Position numbers and translations under genes: made by a program. 64,000 nt of DNA, from NCBI GenBank assembly GCA_041688385.1, contig JBDNIH010000168.1:22705-86704 (forward strand). The letters are read 5' to 3'. Of the stretch, positions 7,781 through 16,388 are shown piece by piece (positions within the stretch are counted from its first letter, which is position 1; each line of letters opens with the position of its first letter). The notes under the pieces were generated by a model. The model saw only the letters and a program-made list of their open reading frames with translations, was not told where the DNA came from and made no database searches. The DNA is from UBA7662 sp041688385. Lineage in GTDB: Bacteria > Bacteroidota > Bacteroidia > UBA7662.

Positions 7781-8896
7781 ATGAATTCCTCCACTCAGTC
7801 TGCGGTTTCTGTTGGCGATGTAGCCGCAAGTCTCGAAAAACTAGCACCGCTAGCTTGGCAAGAGCCCTACGACAACTGCGGACTCCTCGCTGGTGAAGCG
7901 TCAACCCAACTTACAGGTATATTGGTTTCACTCGATGTGACCGAAGCAGTAGTAGAGGAGGCCATTGAAAAGGGGTGCAACCTCATTGTGAGCCATCATC
8001 CGCTGATTTTTAGCGGACTGAAGTCAATTACAGGTAAAAACTGGGTAGAACGCACCCTCCTCAAAGCCCTGCGGAACAACATCTGCCTCTACGCTATTCA
8101 TACCAACCTGGATAATTTGTCGGCAGGCGTCAACCAAATTTTTGCTGACAAAATCGGACTCGAAAAAACAAGCATACTCGCTCCAAAAAAGGGAACACTT
8201 AAAAAACTGGTCACTTTTGTGCCCAATACCGCCCTTGAAGAAGTCCGTGCAGCTTTGTTTTCTGCTGGCGCTGGTCAAATTGGTTTGTATGACCAAGCCA
8301 GTTTTAATACCTTAGGTACGGGTACTTTCCGGCCACTGGCGGGCTCAAATCCTCACATAGGCGAAAAAAATCAGTTTACCCAAGTCGCGGAGACACGCAT
8401 CGAACTGCTGTTTGAAAGTCACCTACAATCCGCCTTGTTGAAAGCTCTTTTTGCGAGCCATCCCTACGAAGAAGTCGCCTACGACCTCTATGCTCTAGAA
8501 AATAAACAGCAAGATTTAGGTAGTGGTCGCATCGGTTTACTGCCTCATCCGATGGAGAGCAACGCCTTTTTGCAATTGCTCAAAGCGACTTTTGGCGGTG
8601 GCTTGCGGTATACCCCCCTTGTCAAAAAAAAGGTGCAGAAAATAGCAGTTTGCGGGGGCTCAGGCTCCTTTTTATTGGAAGCGGCGGTAGCCGCTGGGGC
8701 AGATGTTTTAGTAACGGCAGACTTCAAATACCACCAATTTTTGGAGGCCGATAATCGCCTGCTGATAGCTGATATCGGACACTTTGAAAGCGAGCAGTTT
8801 ACGATTACGCTATTGACTAACTACCTAAGGGAAAATTTCACTAATTTTGCAACCCTGTCAATCGAAACGAAGACGAATCCAGTCAATTATTTATAA
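7781..8896 (+). CDS. Nif3-like dinuclear metal-centre protein
   Basis: A 371-residue member of the NIF3/DUF34 family (sometimes called GTP cyclohydrolase I type 2-like). Visible signatures are PYDNCGLLAGE, the metal-site SHHPLIFSGLKSI, AIHTNLDN, and the C-terminal VTADFKYHQFLEA...DIGHFESEQF that supplies the remaining ligands. The length exceeds the short (about 250-residue) forms because of the central CutA/PII-like insertion (about residues 135-240, including SHPYEEVAYDLY), as in the long bacterial versions. The proteins form hexameric toroids with a two-metal site; their cellular substrate is still debated. The next gene, a zinc-ribbon coiled-coil protein, follows after six bases; this pair is a common Bacteroidota arrangement, near lpxK. 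Confidence 0.93.
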   Translation: MNSSTQSAVSVGDVAASLEKLAPLAWQEPYDNCGLLAGEASTQLTGILVSLDVTEAVVEEAIEKGCNLIVSHHPLIFSGLKSITGKNWVERTLLKALRNNICLYAIHTNLDNLSAGVNQIFADKIGLEKTSILAPKKGTLKKLVTFVPNTALEEVRAALFSAGAGQIGLYDQASFNTLGTGTFRPLAGSNPHIGEKNQFTQVAETRIELLFESHLQSALLKALFASHPYEEVAYDLYALENKQQDLGSGRIGLLPHPMESNAFLQLLKATFGGGLRYTPLVKKKVQKIAVCGGSGSFLLEAAVAAGADVLVTADFKYHQFLEADNRLLIADIGHFESEQFTITLLTNYLRENFTNFATLSIETKTNPVNYL

Positions 8897-8902
8897 GCAA
8901 GC

Positions 8903-9640
8903 ATGGAAACCACTGTAGAACAAAAACTGCGGGCCCTTTACGAACTCCAGAGAATCGACACCAAAATCGACGGCATCCGCAAAATGCGAGGCGAGTTACC
9001 GATGGAAGTGAAAGATCTGGAAGACGATATCATTGGTCTGGAGACCCGTTTGAGTAAGTTCAACGACGATATCGCTGGCCTGAAAAAGCTGATCGCGGAA
9101 AAACAAGCCTTCATCAAGGACGCCGTAGCCCTCAAAGCGAAATACGAAACCCAGTTGATGACGGTAAAAAATAGCCGTGAATACGATGCCCTCTCGAAAG
9201 AAATTGAGATTCAAGGCCTCGAGGTTCAAATCGCTGAGAAAAAAATCCGCGAGTTCACCGTGCAGCTTGAGCAGCGCACAGGCGACTTACAAATCCTCAC
9301 CGATGAACACGCAGGCCGTTTAAAAGACCTCGCCGCAAAAAAAGGTGAGCTCGACGAAATCATCGCCGAAACCGAAAAAGACGAGCAGCAATTGCAGGTT
9401 CGTTCAACCAAAGCCGAAGCAGCAATCGAAGATCGTTTGTTGACGGCTTACAAGCGGATTCGCAATAATGCACGCAACGGTCTGGCCGTAGTAAGCGTAC
9501 AGCGTGATGCATGCGGTGGTTGTTTTAACCAAATCCCACCACAACGTCAGATGGACATTCGCACACGGAAAAAAATTGCCATTTGCGAACATTGCGGACG
9601 CATTTTGGTAGATGCCGAAATCGACGTTGTAGAAGCCTAA
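8903..9640 (+). CDS. Coiled-coil protein with C4-type zinc ribbon
   Basis: The 245-residue protein is mostly a long antiparallel coiled coil (about residues 1-180, rich in E, K and L heptads). A C-terminal C4 zinc ribbon follows: CGGCF near residue 200 and CEHC near residue 231 supply the four Cys. This is the zf-RING_7/DUF164 architecture related to Helicobacter FlgZ-like and CT398-type proteins. The family is widespread and is thought to act in nucleic-acid or secretion contexts, with no agreed function. It is co-directional with the Nif3-like gene, six bases apart, so the two are probably one transcript. Confidence 0.88.
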   Translation: METTVEQKLRALYELQRIDTKIDGIRKMRGELPMEVKDLEDDIIGLETRLSKFNDDIAGLKKLIAEKQAFIKDAVALKAKYETQLMTVKNSREYDALSKEIEIQGLEVQIAEKKIREFTVQLEQRTGDLQILTDEHAGRLKDLAAKKGELDEIIAETEKDEQQLQVRSTKAEAAIEDRLLTAYKRIRNNARNGLAVVSVQRDACGGCFNQIPPQRQMDIRTRKKIAICEHCGRILVDAEIDVVEA

Positions 9641-9654
9641 GCCATCCCTTACGG

Positions 9655-11136
9655 ATGAAAATGAAGCTGATGCTAGCTGTCGGCCTTGCAGTCCTCACCT
9701 CGGTGCGGCCTTGCAAGGCCGATTTTATTTTTTCGACCAATATCAGTCGAGGCATCGATGCGGCCATCCGCATGGAAACGGGTTTGGCCGAACAGCTGTT
9801 GGCCGCCGAAAAAAGTAGTGCCCCAAAAAACACTCTGGTGGTACTACTCGAGAATTATATTGATTTCTATAGCCTGATTTTATACGACAATCCTGCTGCC
9901 TTCGAAAAGCGGGAAACAAAAGCCGCCGCGCGCTTCAGTCGGCTCGAAGCCGACCAAACGGCTTCGCCCTGGAAAGGGTACGTCCATGCTGAAATGCAGT
10001 TGCAATGGACTTTGATGCATGCGGCGCAGAAAAATTACCTGAGCGCCATCAGGGCTATGAATAAGGCAAAAAACGCAGCTGCCGAGAATGAAAAAGCCTA
10101 TCCAAAATTTTTGCTCAACGCCAAAACTAGCGGCTTGCTCGATGCTGTTTTTGGTTCGGTACCTAATAATTATAAGTGGATGACCGATTTGGCTGGCTTT
10201 AAAGGCAACCAAGAAACTGGTCTCAGACAATACCAAGCCTTGCTCGGCCAAATCAGCAGTGGTGCCTATGCGTGTTTTAGCACCGAAATCCGATTGATAC
10301 TGGCTTATATGTATATGTACATACGAGAAGACAAAAAAACGGCCTGGACGATGATGAGCAATCCTGCTAACAGCCCAGAAACCAATTTGCTGACGTGTTT
10401 TTTCATCGGAAATTTGTCGCGCCAACTGGGTAATAATGATTTGGGCATTTCCACCTTGCTCAAAAGACCTACCGGTAAAAGTTATTTGCAGCTACCTTAT
10501 TTTGATTATCAACTGGGTAGTTTGTTGGTGTACAAAGGCGACGCCCGTGCAGTGATTTATCTCAATCGTTACCTGCAACAAAAAGAGGTTGAAGATTTTA
10601 AAAAAGATGCCGCAATGCGTTTGTCGTGGTATTATTTGATGGAAGATGAGGCCGAAAAATTTGCGGACTACCAGAAGTTGGTGAAGACAATCGGTCGGGA
10701 GCACAACGACAAAGACAAACAAGCTTTAAAAGAGGTCAGCCGGAATACCGCCTACAACCCGCGTTTGCTTGAAGCACGTATGCGTTACGATGGCGGTTAT
10801 TTTGAACGGGCCCATTCCCTTTTAGAAAAAATAGATTTTGAAAGCCTATCTACCGAAGATCGTATTGAGTTTTACTACCGGCAAGGCCGAGTTTTGCACG
10901 ATTCGGGCAAAAGTTTCGAGGCGCTGTCGCCTTACACGGCATGTGTGAAACTGGGCAGTAATGATGGCAATTATCTCCCAGCAAACGCTTGTTTACTTTT
11001 AGGGAGCATTTACGAAGACCGCAAGGATGTGGTTCGTGCACGCTTTTATTATCAGAAGTGCCTGAGTTACGACAAACATTCCTACACCAGCAGTATGCAC
11101 ATGCGGGCTAGAGCAGGTTTAAAACGGCTGAAATAG
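9655..11136 (+). CDS. Secreted helical-repeat (TPR-like) protein
   Basis: The start at ATG 9655 is chosen because it begins a signal peptide (MKMKLMLAVGLAVLTS...); an in-frame start at 9583 would run back through the upstream gene. The mature chain is about 470 residues of alpha-helical hairpins, with TPR-like pairs most evident in the C-terminal third (FERAHSLLEKI, YYRQGRVLHDSGKSFEAL, LLGSIYEDRKDVVRARFYYQKCL). The rest looks like degenerate repeats. No enzyme motif is visible. It is probably periplasmic or outer-membrane associated and used for protein contacts. It sits 14 bases after the zinc-ribbon gene and is closed by a strong bidirectional terminator. Confidence 0.75.
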   Translation: MKMKLMLAVGLAVLTSVRPCKADFIFSTNISRGIDAAIRMETGLAEQLLAAEKSSAPKNTLVVLLENYIDFYSLILYDNPAAFEKRETKAAARFSRLEADQTASPWKGYVHAEMQLQWTLMHAAQKNYLSAIRAMNKAKNAAAENEKAYPKFLLNAKTSGLLDAVFGSVPNNYKWMTDLAGFKGNQETGLRQYQALLGQISSGAYACFSTEIRLILAYMYMYIREDKKTAWTMMSNPANSPETNLLTCFFIGNLSRQLGNNDLGISTLLKRPTGKSYLQLPYFDYQLGSLLVYKGDARAVIYLNRYLQQKEVEDFKKDAAMRLSWYYLMEDEAEKFADYQKLVKTIGREHNDKDKQALKEVSRNTAYNPRLLEARMRYDGGYFERAHSLLEKIDFESLSTEDRIEFYYRQGRVLHDSGKSFEALSPYTACVKLGSNDGNYLPANACLLLGSIYEDRKDVVRARFYYQKCLSYDKHSYTSSMHMRARAGLKRLK

Positions 11137-11138
11137 GC

Positions 11139-11172
11139 AAAAAAACCGGTTCTCAACAGAACCGGTTTTTTT
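11139..11172. terminator. Bidirectional intrinsic terminator
   Basis: Seven A, CCGGTTCT, loop CAAC, AGAACCGG, seven T. The symmetric A/T flanks allow it to end transcription of the plus-strand repeat-protein gene (stop 11136) and of the minus-strand barrel gene (stop 11187). Confidence 0.9.
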
Positions 11173-11186
11173 ATGCGCTGATCAGG

Positions 11187-11681
11187 CTATTTGAAACGGA
11201 AACGTATCGACAAGCCAAAACCGCCCCCATCAAAATAGCTGCCACCATAGAGGTTCATACTTGGCTTCCAGTCAAGCGACATATTCAATGGAGCACTTGG
11301 GAAATTATACTGCATACCCAATGCACCATCGATGCCAATGCCTGTAGAGCCATTGTAGTAGCGGTTATCAAAATGGCGGTTGTTGGTGTTGTAAAACCAA
11401 ATGTGCCCGCCGGCACCTACAAACCAGTCCAAGCCAGGTGCGATACCTGTTGGTGCATGGAAAAAATGGTAGAGAACGGTTAGATTGGTCGACCAGCCGC
11501 GAGTGGCCAATATACCTTCGATGGCAGCACTGCCAAAGTGATGTTTAAGGGTAAGCCCTTGTTCGTTGCCTAAACGGGCGCCGATGCTGGTACCTCCTGA
11601 ACTTGAGTAGCCTTTTTGTGCCTGGCTTTCAAGGGTGAACATCAATGCGCAAATCGTGCTGAGTAAAAGTAGTTTTTTCAT
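11187..11681 (-). CDS. Small outer-membrane beta-barrel-like protein
   Basis: A 164-residue protein with a signal peptide ending near ESQAQ. The body is glycine- and aromatic-rich with alternating hydrophobicity, and the C-terminus FGLSIRFRFK has the terminal aromatic strand expected of a small outer-membrane barrel. Segments such as SIGARLGNEQGLTLKHHF resemble eight-stranded barrels common in Bacteroidota. No ligand or function can be inferred. It is monocistronic between a terminator and its own promoter candidate. Confidence 0.7.
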   Translation of the reverse strand: MKKLLLLSTICALMFTLESQAQKGYSSSGGTSIGARLGNEQGLTLKHHFGSAAIEGILATRGWSTNLTVLYHFFHAPTGIAPGLDWFVGAGGHIWFYNTNNRHFDNRYYNGSTGIGIDGALGMQYNFPSAPLNMSLDWKPSMNLYGGSYFDGGGFGLSIRFRFK

Positions 11682-11698
11682 CTTGTGGTTTTATGAGG

Positions 11699-11727
11699 TA
11701 AAGCTATGTGATTATTGCTTCAACCAA
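11699..11727 (-). promoter_or_regulatory. Candidate promoter of the small barrel gene
   Basis: On the minus strand a TTG (11727-11725) is followed after 18 bases by TAGCTTTA (11706-11699), one mismatch from the TTG-N19-TAnnTTTG pattern. The ATG lies 17 bases beyond. Confidence 0.45.
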
Positions 11728-11856
11728 GCTTAATGTGGGTTTTATGTAACTTTTTGTGCCTCTCGGGAGATAAAAGCTGTTGTGCGGCTGTGCTGTCTGC
11801 ACTTGGGCAAAGCGCGACTATTTTATCCTAATCCTGCAAAAAAAATGGTTCAGCCT

Positions 11857-13253
11857 TTAGCTGGAAAAATGGAGAAATACCTTAAAGCGTTTCCCTACCC
11901 ACATACCGAGGATTGACGCCCCAAAACCCAGCAAAAGTGCAGGGAAGGATGCTTGGGCGGCGTATTCAAAATAGCACCAAACCATACCCCCGAAAATCAC
12001 CGAAAAGATTGCACCCCAAGCTGCGGCCTTTTGGTGTACAAGGCGCTAAAAAGCGGCACGAGCAAGGCGACCAAACCAAGCACACTCGACTCGCCCACCA
12101 AGGCATAGATGTTATTGCGTAAAAGGGCCATTCAGCAGTCAAAACAGGCTATTGCTATCACCGACAAACGCAGCAACAGCAATAGCTATTTGTCTTCAAG
12201 TTTGCATTTACACAGTGGCTTGATGATGTTTCCGGTGCGTATAGCGGCAGGTGCCAGTAATGAACCTGAACAGGTGCTAAAAATAGCCGAAATGACTGCG
12301 CCGAAAAACAAAACCTGTAACCAGAATGGACTATGCGCCAAAATCAGTCGTGGAAGTAGCTGCTGCACATCTCCCGTCAGCCAATCGGGGTACATCTGCC
12401 TGGCGATAAGGACAATGCACAACGGAAATGCCGCAATGAGCAGGTACAAAAACGCGCCAATGTAAAAGGAATACACAGCTGTATTTTCGTTTTTGTTGGC
12501 GTTCATACGCTGGAAGATGTCTTGTGAGGGTAGGCTGCCTAATCCGATGGTCACCCAGCCTGCCAGATACACCAACCAAGCCTGTGGATTGGGCTCGGGC
12601 GTCATCCGGAAAAAAACCGACTTCCGTGTGGGTCAACACTTGATCTAAACCACCCACCTCACTGCTCAGCTGCCACAATGCTGCTCCTAAACCAGCAACA
12701 ACGAGTATGCTCTACACAAAATCTGTCAAGGATATGGCCCACATCCCGCCGGCAATGGTATACGCCGCAACGATGCAACAGCTTATGCTGATACCTTGTG
12801 TCAGGCTCAGGTCTGTAACCAACTCCAACAACAATCCTAGGGCCACCAATTGGGCGGCGACATAGCCGAAAAAAGTCAATAACATGGCCACAGAAGCGAG
12901 CAACTCCTCCTTTTGACCATAACGATTACGGTACAAATCGCCCAAGGTGAGCAGATTCATCCGATAAAGTTTCCGGCTAAAAATGAGTCCAAATAAAAGC
13001 AGACAAAGTGCGCCGCCAGAAGGGTCCTCGATCATGCCGATTAGGCCATATGTTGCAAACTCACCGCTGGCACCAAAAAGAGTTTCAGAGCCAAACCAAA
13101 GTGCAAAAAGAGCGGTGGAGCTCATGAAAAGTGGTATTCTCCGACCTGCATTGATGTAGTCGCCGCTGTTTTTAACACGTCGAGCAGCCCAAAATCCCAC
13201 CAAAAGAGGGAGTGCTATGTAGGCGATGATCTATGGCAACAACACGCCGACAG
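11857..13253 (-). pseudogene. Degraded sodium/solute symporter (SSS family)
   Basis: The minus strand encodes an SSS transporter in broken frames. IIAYIALPLLVGFWAARR, SGDYINAGRRIPL, the ALWFGSETLFGASGEFATYG segment and TIAGGMWAISLTDFV cover the N-terminal half. LPSQDIFQRMNA, then AVISAIFSTCSGSLLAPAA, then WGAIFSVIFGGMVWCYFEYAAQ to the end cover the C-terminal half. I count in-frame stops at 13231-13233, 12712-12714, 12186-12188 and 12132-12134. There are frame changes near the A7 run at 12609-12615 and again around 12030-12060. The number of lesions excludes sequencing error as the whole explanation. It follows suhB immediately, so it was probably once the last gene of that operon. Confidence 0.88.
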
Positions 13254-13256
13254 CAA

Positions 13257-14060
13257 CTAAGCAGGAAACTGTTTGCGGAGGATATCGAGCAATTCGGTAT
13301 AAACAGGAGGTGTGCCGGCTAAAATTTCGAGTCCATAGAGGTATTTATTGCCGCCATGAAAATCAGTGACGATACCGCCCGCTTCTTGAACCAGCAGGGC
13401 TCCCGCAGCTACATCCCAGGGTTTGAGATTGTATTCAAAATAAGCTTCAAAACGCCCGGCAGCAACATAAGCCAGATCGAGCGCTGCAGAACCGAGTCGG
13501 CGCATGCCCTGACTGCCTTGCATACATTGCCGCAGCACCTCGAGATAAGCGGGCATTTTATCGAAATTGTAGTAAGGGAAGCCGGTTGCGAGCAGACTTT
13601 CGTTCATCGTAGGCACCTTGCTTACGTGTATAGGTTGGCCGTTTAGAAACGCGCCGCCATTTTTTACGGCACTAAAACATTCGCCACGACTGACCTCATA
13701 CACCACGCCGAGCTGTAGCGTATCTCCATAAATCAAGGCAATACTTATCGAGAAAAATGGGAGGCCGTGGATGAAGTTAGTGGTGCCATCCAGCGGATCG
13801 ATAATCCAGCGCCAAGCTTTGTCTTCTTGGATAACGGTACCCTCTTCGGTAAGAAAACCGGCATCGGGGAGGAGAACCTCTAGACTAGCGACCAGGGCTT
13901 GCTCCGATTCGCGGTCGACATAACTCACCAAATCATGCAATCCTTTGTATTCAATACGTTCACGCCCAAAACCCTGTAATTCGTTGAGTTGAAACTTTCC
14001 TACCTTACGGCAGAGTTCGATAACTTCCTGAGCGAGTTGTTGAAGGGCAGCTGTGGTCAT
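13257..14060 (-). CDS. suhB: Inositol monophosphatase family phosphatase
   Basis: This 267-residue enzyme has the IMPase lithium-sensitive phosphatase motifs: a Glu-containing FLTEEGT around residues 80-86, the metal-binding WIIDPLDGTTNFIHGLP, and the C-terminal KPWDVAAGALLVQEAGG. It hydrolyses inositol-1-phosphate or similar sugar phosphates; in enterobacteria SuhB also contacts the antitermination complex, which cannot be inferred here. The ATG at 14060 overlaps the lnt stop as ATGA, a classic coupling junction, which decides the start over longer in-frame extensions. The following symporter gene is decayed. Confidence 0.92.
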   Translation of the reverse strand: MTTAALQQLAQEVIELCRKVGKFQLNELQGFGRERIEYKGLHDLVSYVDRESEQALVASLEVLLPDAGFLTEEGTVIQEDKAWRWIIDPLDGTTNFIHGLPFFSISIALIYGDTLQLGVVYEVSRGECFSAVKNGGAFLNGQPIHVSKVPTMNESLLATGFPYYNFDKMPAYLEVLRQCMQGSQGMRRLGSAALDLAYVAAGRFEAYFEYNLKPWDVAAGALLVQEAGGIVTDFHGGNKYLYGLEILAGTPPVYTELLDILRKQFPA

Positions 14061-15721
14061 GGTCGAAGAGATTTTTTGGTACGGGAGCGCGCCAGACTGA
14101 TAAGGTAGATTAAAACCGCCAGAAAAGCAGCTGTACGGGGGATATAATCGCCGTAACGGGTATAAAAGCTGAGCTCTTCGTTCAGATGCACTTTTGCGGT
14201 AAGCGTGGTTTGTTCCCACCAGCCGGTTTGCCCCACAATATCACCGCGCTGATTGATAAAGCCGGAGATACCTGTATTGGCCGAACGGGCAACATCCCGA
14301 CGGTTTTCGATGGCCCGAAGTCTTGCAAAAGCCATATGCTGGCGGTAGCCATCGGTATCGCCCCACCAGCCGTCGTTGGTGATGATAGCAATGAGGTTGG
14401 CACCATCGCGGATGTAGCTGGTAACAAAACCTCCAAAAATTGATTCATAACAAATCACCGGCGCTGCAGCAATGCCGGCGTGTTGGAAGACGGCTCTTTC
14501 GGTTTGTGTGCCCAGCGTGCCGGACATGCCCCCTAAATTCAAGGCAAAAGCATCGAGTAAACCCATGACTTTGGGGTAGGGCATTTTCTCGACGCCGACT
14601 ACCAATTTGCTTTTGTGGTAAACGAGCGGCTCAGCACCATTGCGGTAGAGTAAGGCGCTATTGTGTGGGAGATAATAACCGCCATTGGGGTGTTGACGGG
14701 CAAAATCAGGAAGTTTTGCCCCTTGTTCGTAGCCGGTAACCGCACTGGCACCGACTAAAAAAGCAGGGCCTTCATAATTGGATAAAAAACTTTTAATAGC
14801 ACCCTGTTGCCAGTTTTCATCTCCCCGGTTCAGCCACAAACTACCCGGAATAGAGGTTTCAGGCCACAAAACCAGTCGGGTTTCGGGTGTCATAGAGCGG
14901 TCGCTGAGCAGCAAAAGGGTGTCGAGCTGCAAACCATATAATTCCTGATCGAATTTACCCGCATAAGGATCAAAATTGGGCTGCACCACCGACACCTCGG
15001 CGGTTAGACCCTTGGCTTGGTAACCCGAATAGGTGGCGTACGACCACACCGCAGGGACAGCCAACAGGACAGCGAAGCGCACATAATAACGCAAAGCACT
15101 CCAGCCAAACCAACGTTTTTCATCTGCATCCACGGCTGGGTTTAAGCGCAGTAAGCTATGTTTGATGGCATAGAATAGGGCAATATTCAACAGCAAAACC
15201 CATAAACTGCCCCCAAAAGCTCCAGTTTTATCGTACCACTGCACCAGTTCAGGGGTATTGGCAAAAGTATTTCCGATAGTTAGCCAAGGAAATTCTAAAT
15301 CCCACTGGTAATGCAGGTATTCATAGCTTATCCAGAAGCAAATTAAGCCGACGAGCGCAATACGTTCGCCCATCCGCTTTTTCAGTTGATGGAAGAGGTA
15401 AAATGCCATACTCATCAAGAGGGTATTCGTTAGAATGGATGAAATAGCCCCAATCCAAGCGGCATTTTTAATCCACCACAAGCAAAGGGTGTTGAGTAGC
15501 AGAAATTGCAAGGAGCTCCATAAAAACAGCTGTTTGCCACTGTCGGCCCTGCCGCTGAAAAACAAGTCGTCTTCAATCAGAAGCATAGGCACCAAGAAAA
15601 AAAACGCGAGGTATATTTGGTTGTTGGGTGGAAAAGCCAACCAAAAGAATAAGGCGCCCAATAGCGCATAGAACAACTTAGCGGATCGGGGCTGCGCCAG
15701 CCAAAACAAGTACGAATTCAC
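14057..15721 (-). CDS. lnt: Apolipoprotein N-acyltransferase
   Basis: Lnt transfers an acyl chain from phospholipid to the amino group of the lipoprotein N-terminal Cys in the inner membrane. The 554-residue protein has about seven membrane segments before residue 240 and a nitrilase-like domain after it. The Glu-Lys-Cys triad is recognisable: E288 in LWPETS, K370 in YHKSK, and C424 in PVICYESIFGG. A final membrane helix follows (about 530-548). The gene overlaps rsmI by 44 bases upstream and suhB by four downstream. The presence of Lnt fits triacylated lipoproteins in this organism. Confidence 0.94.
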   Translation of the reverse strand: MNSYLFWLAQPRSAKLFYALLGALFFWLAFPPNNQIYLAFFFLVPMLLIEDDLFFSGRADSGKQLFLWSSLQFLLLNTLCLWWIKNAAWIGAISSILTNTLLMSMAFYLFHQLKKRMGERIALVGLICFWISYEYLHYQWDLEFPWLTIGNTFANTPELVQWYDKTGAFGGSLWVLLLNIALFYAIKHSLLRLNPAVDADEKRWFGWSALRYYVRFAVLLAVPAVWSYATYSGYQAKGLTAEVSVVQPNFDPYAGKFDQELYGLQLDTLLLLSDRSMTPETRLVLWPETSIPGSLWLNRGDENWQQGAIKSFLSNYEGPAFLVGASAVTGYEQGAKLPDFARQHPNGGYYLPHNSALLYRNGAEPLVYHKSKLVVGVEKMPYPKVMGLLDAFALNLGGMSGTLGTQTERAVFQHAGIAAAPVICYESIFGGFVTSYIRDGANLIAIITNDGWWGDTDGYRQHMAFARLRAIENRRDVARSANTGISGFINQRGDIVGQTGWWEQTTLTAKVHLNEELSFYTRYGDYIPRTAAFLAVLIYLISLARSRTKKSLRP

Positions 15722-16388
15722 CTTTTGGAGTGGTTTTTTTAAAGTGAGCGGCCAATTCAGTCAAACTGCCACGTCGGGTTTCTTCAAACTTTTTGCTGAT
15801 TTCACGCGAAACCGAGGCCTGACGGTCGCCGCAATACACGGCCAACTCTTCTAAGGTTTTGACGATACGGTAGGGCGATTCGTAAAAAACTAAGCTGCGG
15901 GTTTCGGTGGACAGCTCTTTGAGTCGCGTTTGACGCCCTTTTTTCTGGGGTAAAAAGCCTTCAAATACAAAACGGTCGCAGGGCAAGCCTGAAACAACTA
16001 ATGCGGGCACAAAAGCGGTGGCCCCCGGTAAACATTCCATGGGTAATCCAGCTTCGGAACAGGCACGGGCCAACAAAAAACCAGGGTCGGAGATACCGGG
16101 CGTGCCGGCATCGGAGATGAGTGCGATGGTTTTGCCAGCAGCGATGAGCTCTACCAGTCGTTGGGTTTGGTGGTGTTCGTTGAATTTGTGGTACGACTGC
16201 AGCGGATTCTTTATGCCGTAATGTTTGAGCAGCACCCCACTAGTACGGGTATCTTCACACAAAATCAAATCAGCCTCGCCCAGCAGCCGCAAAGCACGTG
16301 CGGTGATGTCTTCGAGGTTGCCAATTGGGGTTGGGATAAAAATGAGACTGCCAGTATCCTTATTCACGGCCTTGAAGATAAGTGGCAA
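15678..16388 (-). CDS. rsmI: 16S rRNA 2'-O-ribose C1402 methyltransferase
   Basis: RsmI methylates the ribose of C1402 in 16S rRNA using S-adenosylmethionine. The 236-residue tetrapyrrole-methylase-fold protein shows the conserved PTPIGNLEDIT start, CEDTRTSG, SDAGTPGISDPG, LPGATAFVPALVVSGLP, and FYESPYRI. The N-terminal eight or so residues precede the usual family start and overlap the peptidase gene by 29 bases; a start slightly downstream is possible but no better ATG is seen. It is part of the overlapping pssA-to-suhB operon. Confidence 0.94.
   Translation of the reverse strand: MPLIFKAVNKDTGSLIFIPTPIGNLEDITARALRLLGEADLILCEDTRTSGVLLKHYGIKNPLQSYHKFNEHHQTQRLVELIAAGKTIALISDAGTPGISDPGFLLARACSEAGLPMECLPGATAFVPALVVSGLPCDRFVFEGFLPQKKGRQTRLKELSTETRSLVFYESPYRIVKTLEELAVYCGDRQASVSREISKKFEETRRGSLTELAAHFKKTTPKGEFVLVLAGAAPIR

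Noticed and set aside
12109..12465. Plus-strand open frames at 11913-12465
   Set aside because: They are antisense to the symporter pseudogene, whose family motifs are clear on the minus strand; the plus frames resemble nothing.
12609..12615. Programmed frameshift at an A7 run in the symporter
   Set aside because: Several additional stops and a second frame change elsewhere show decay rather than programmed slippage.
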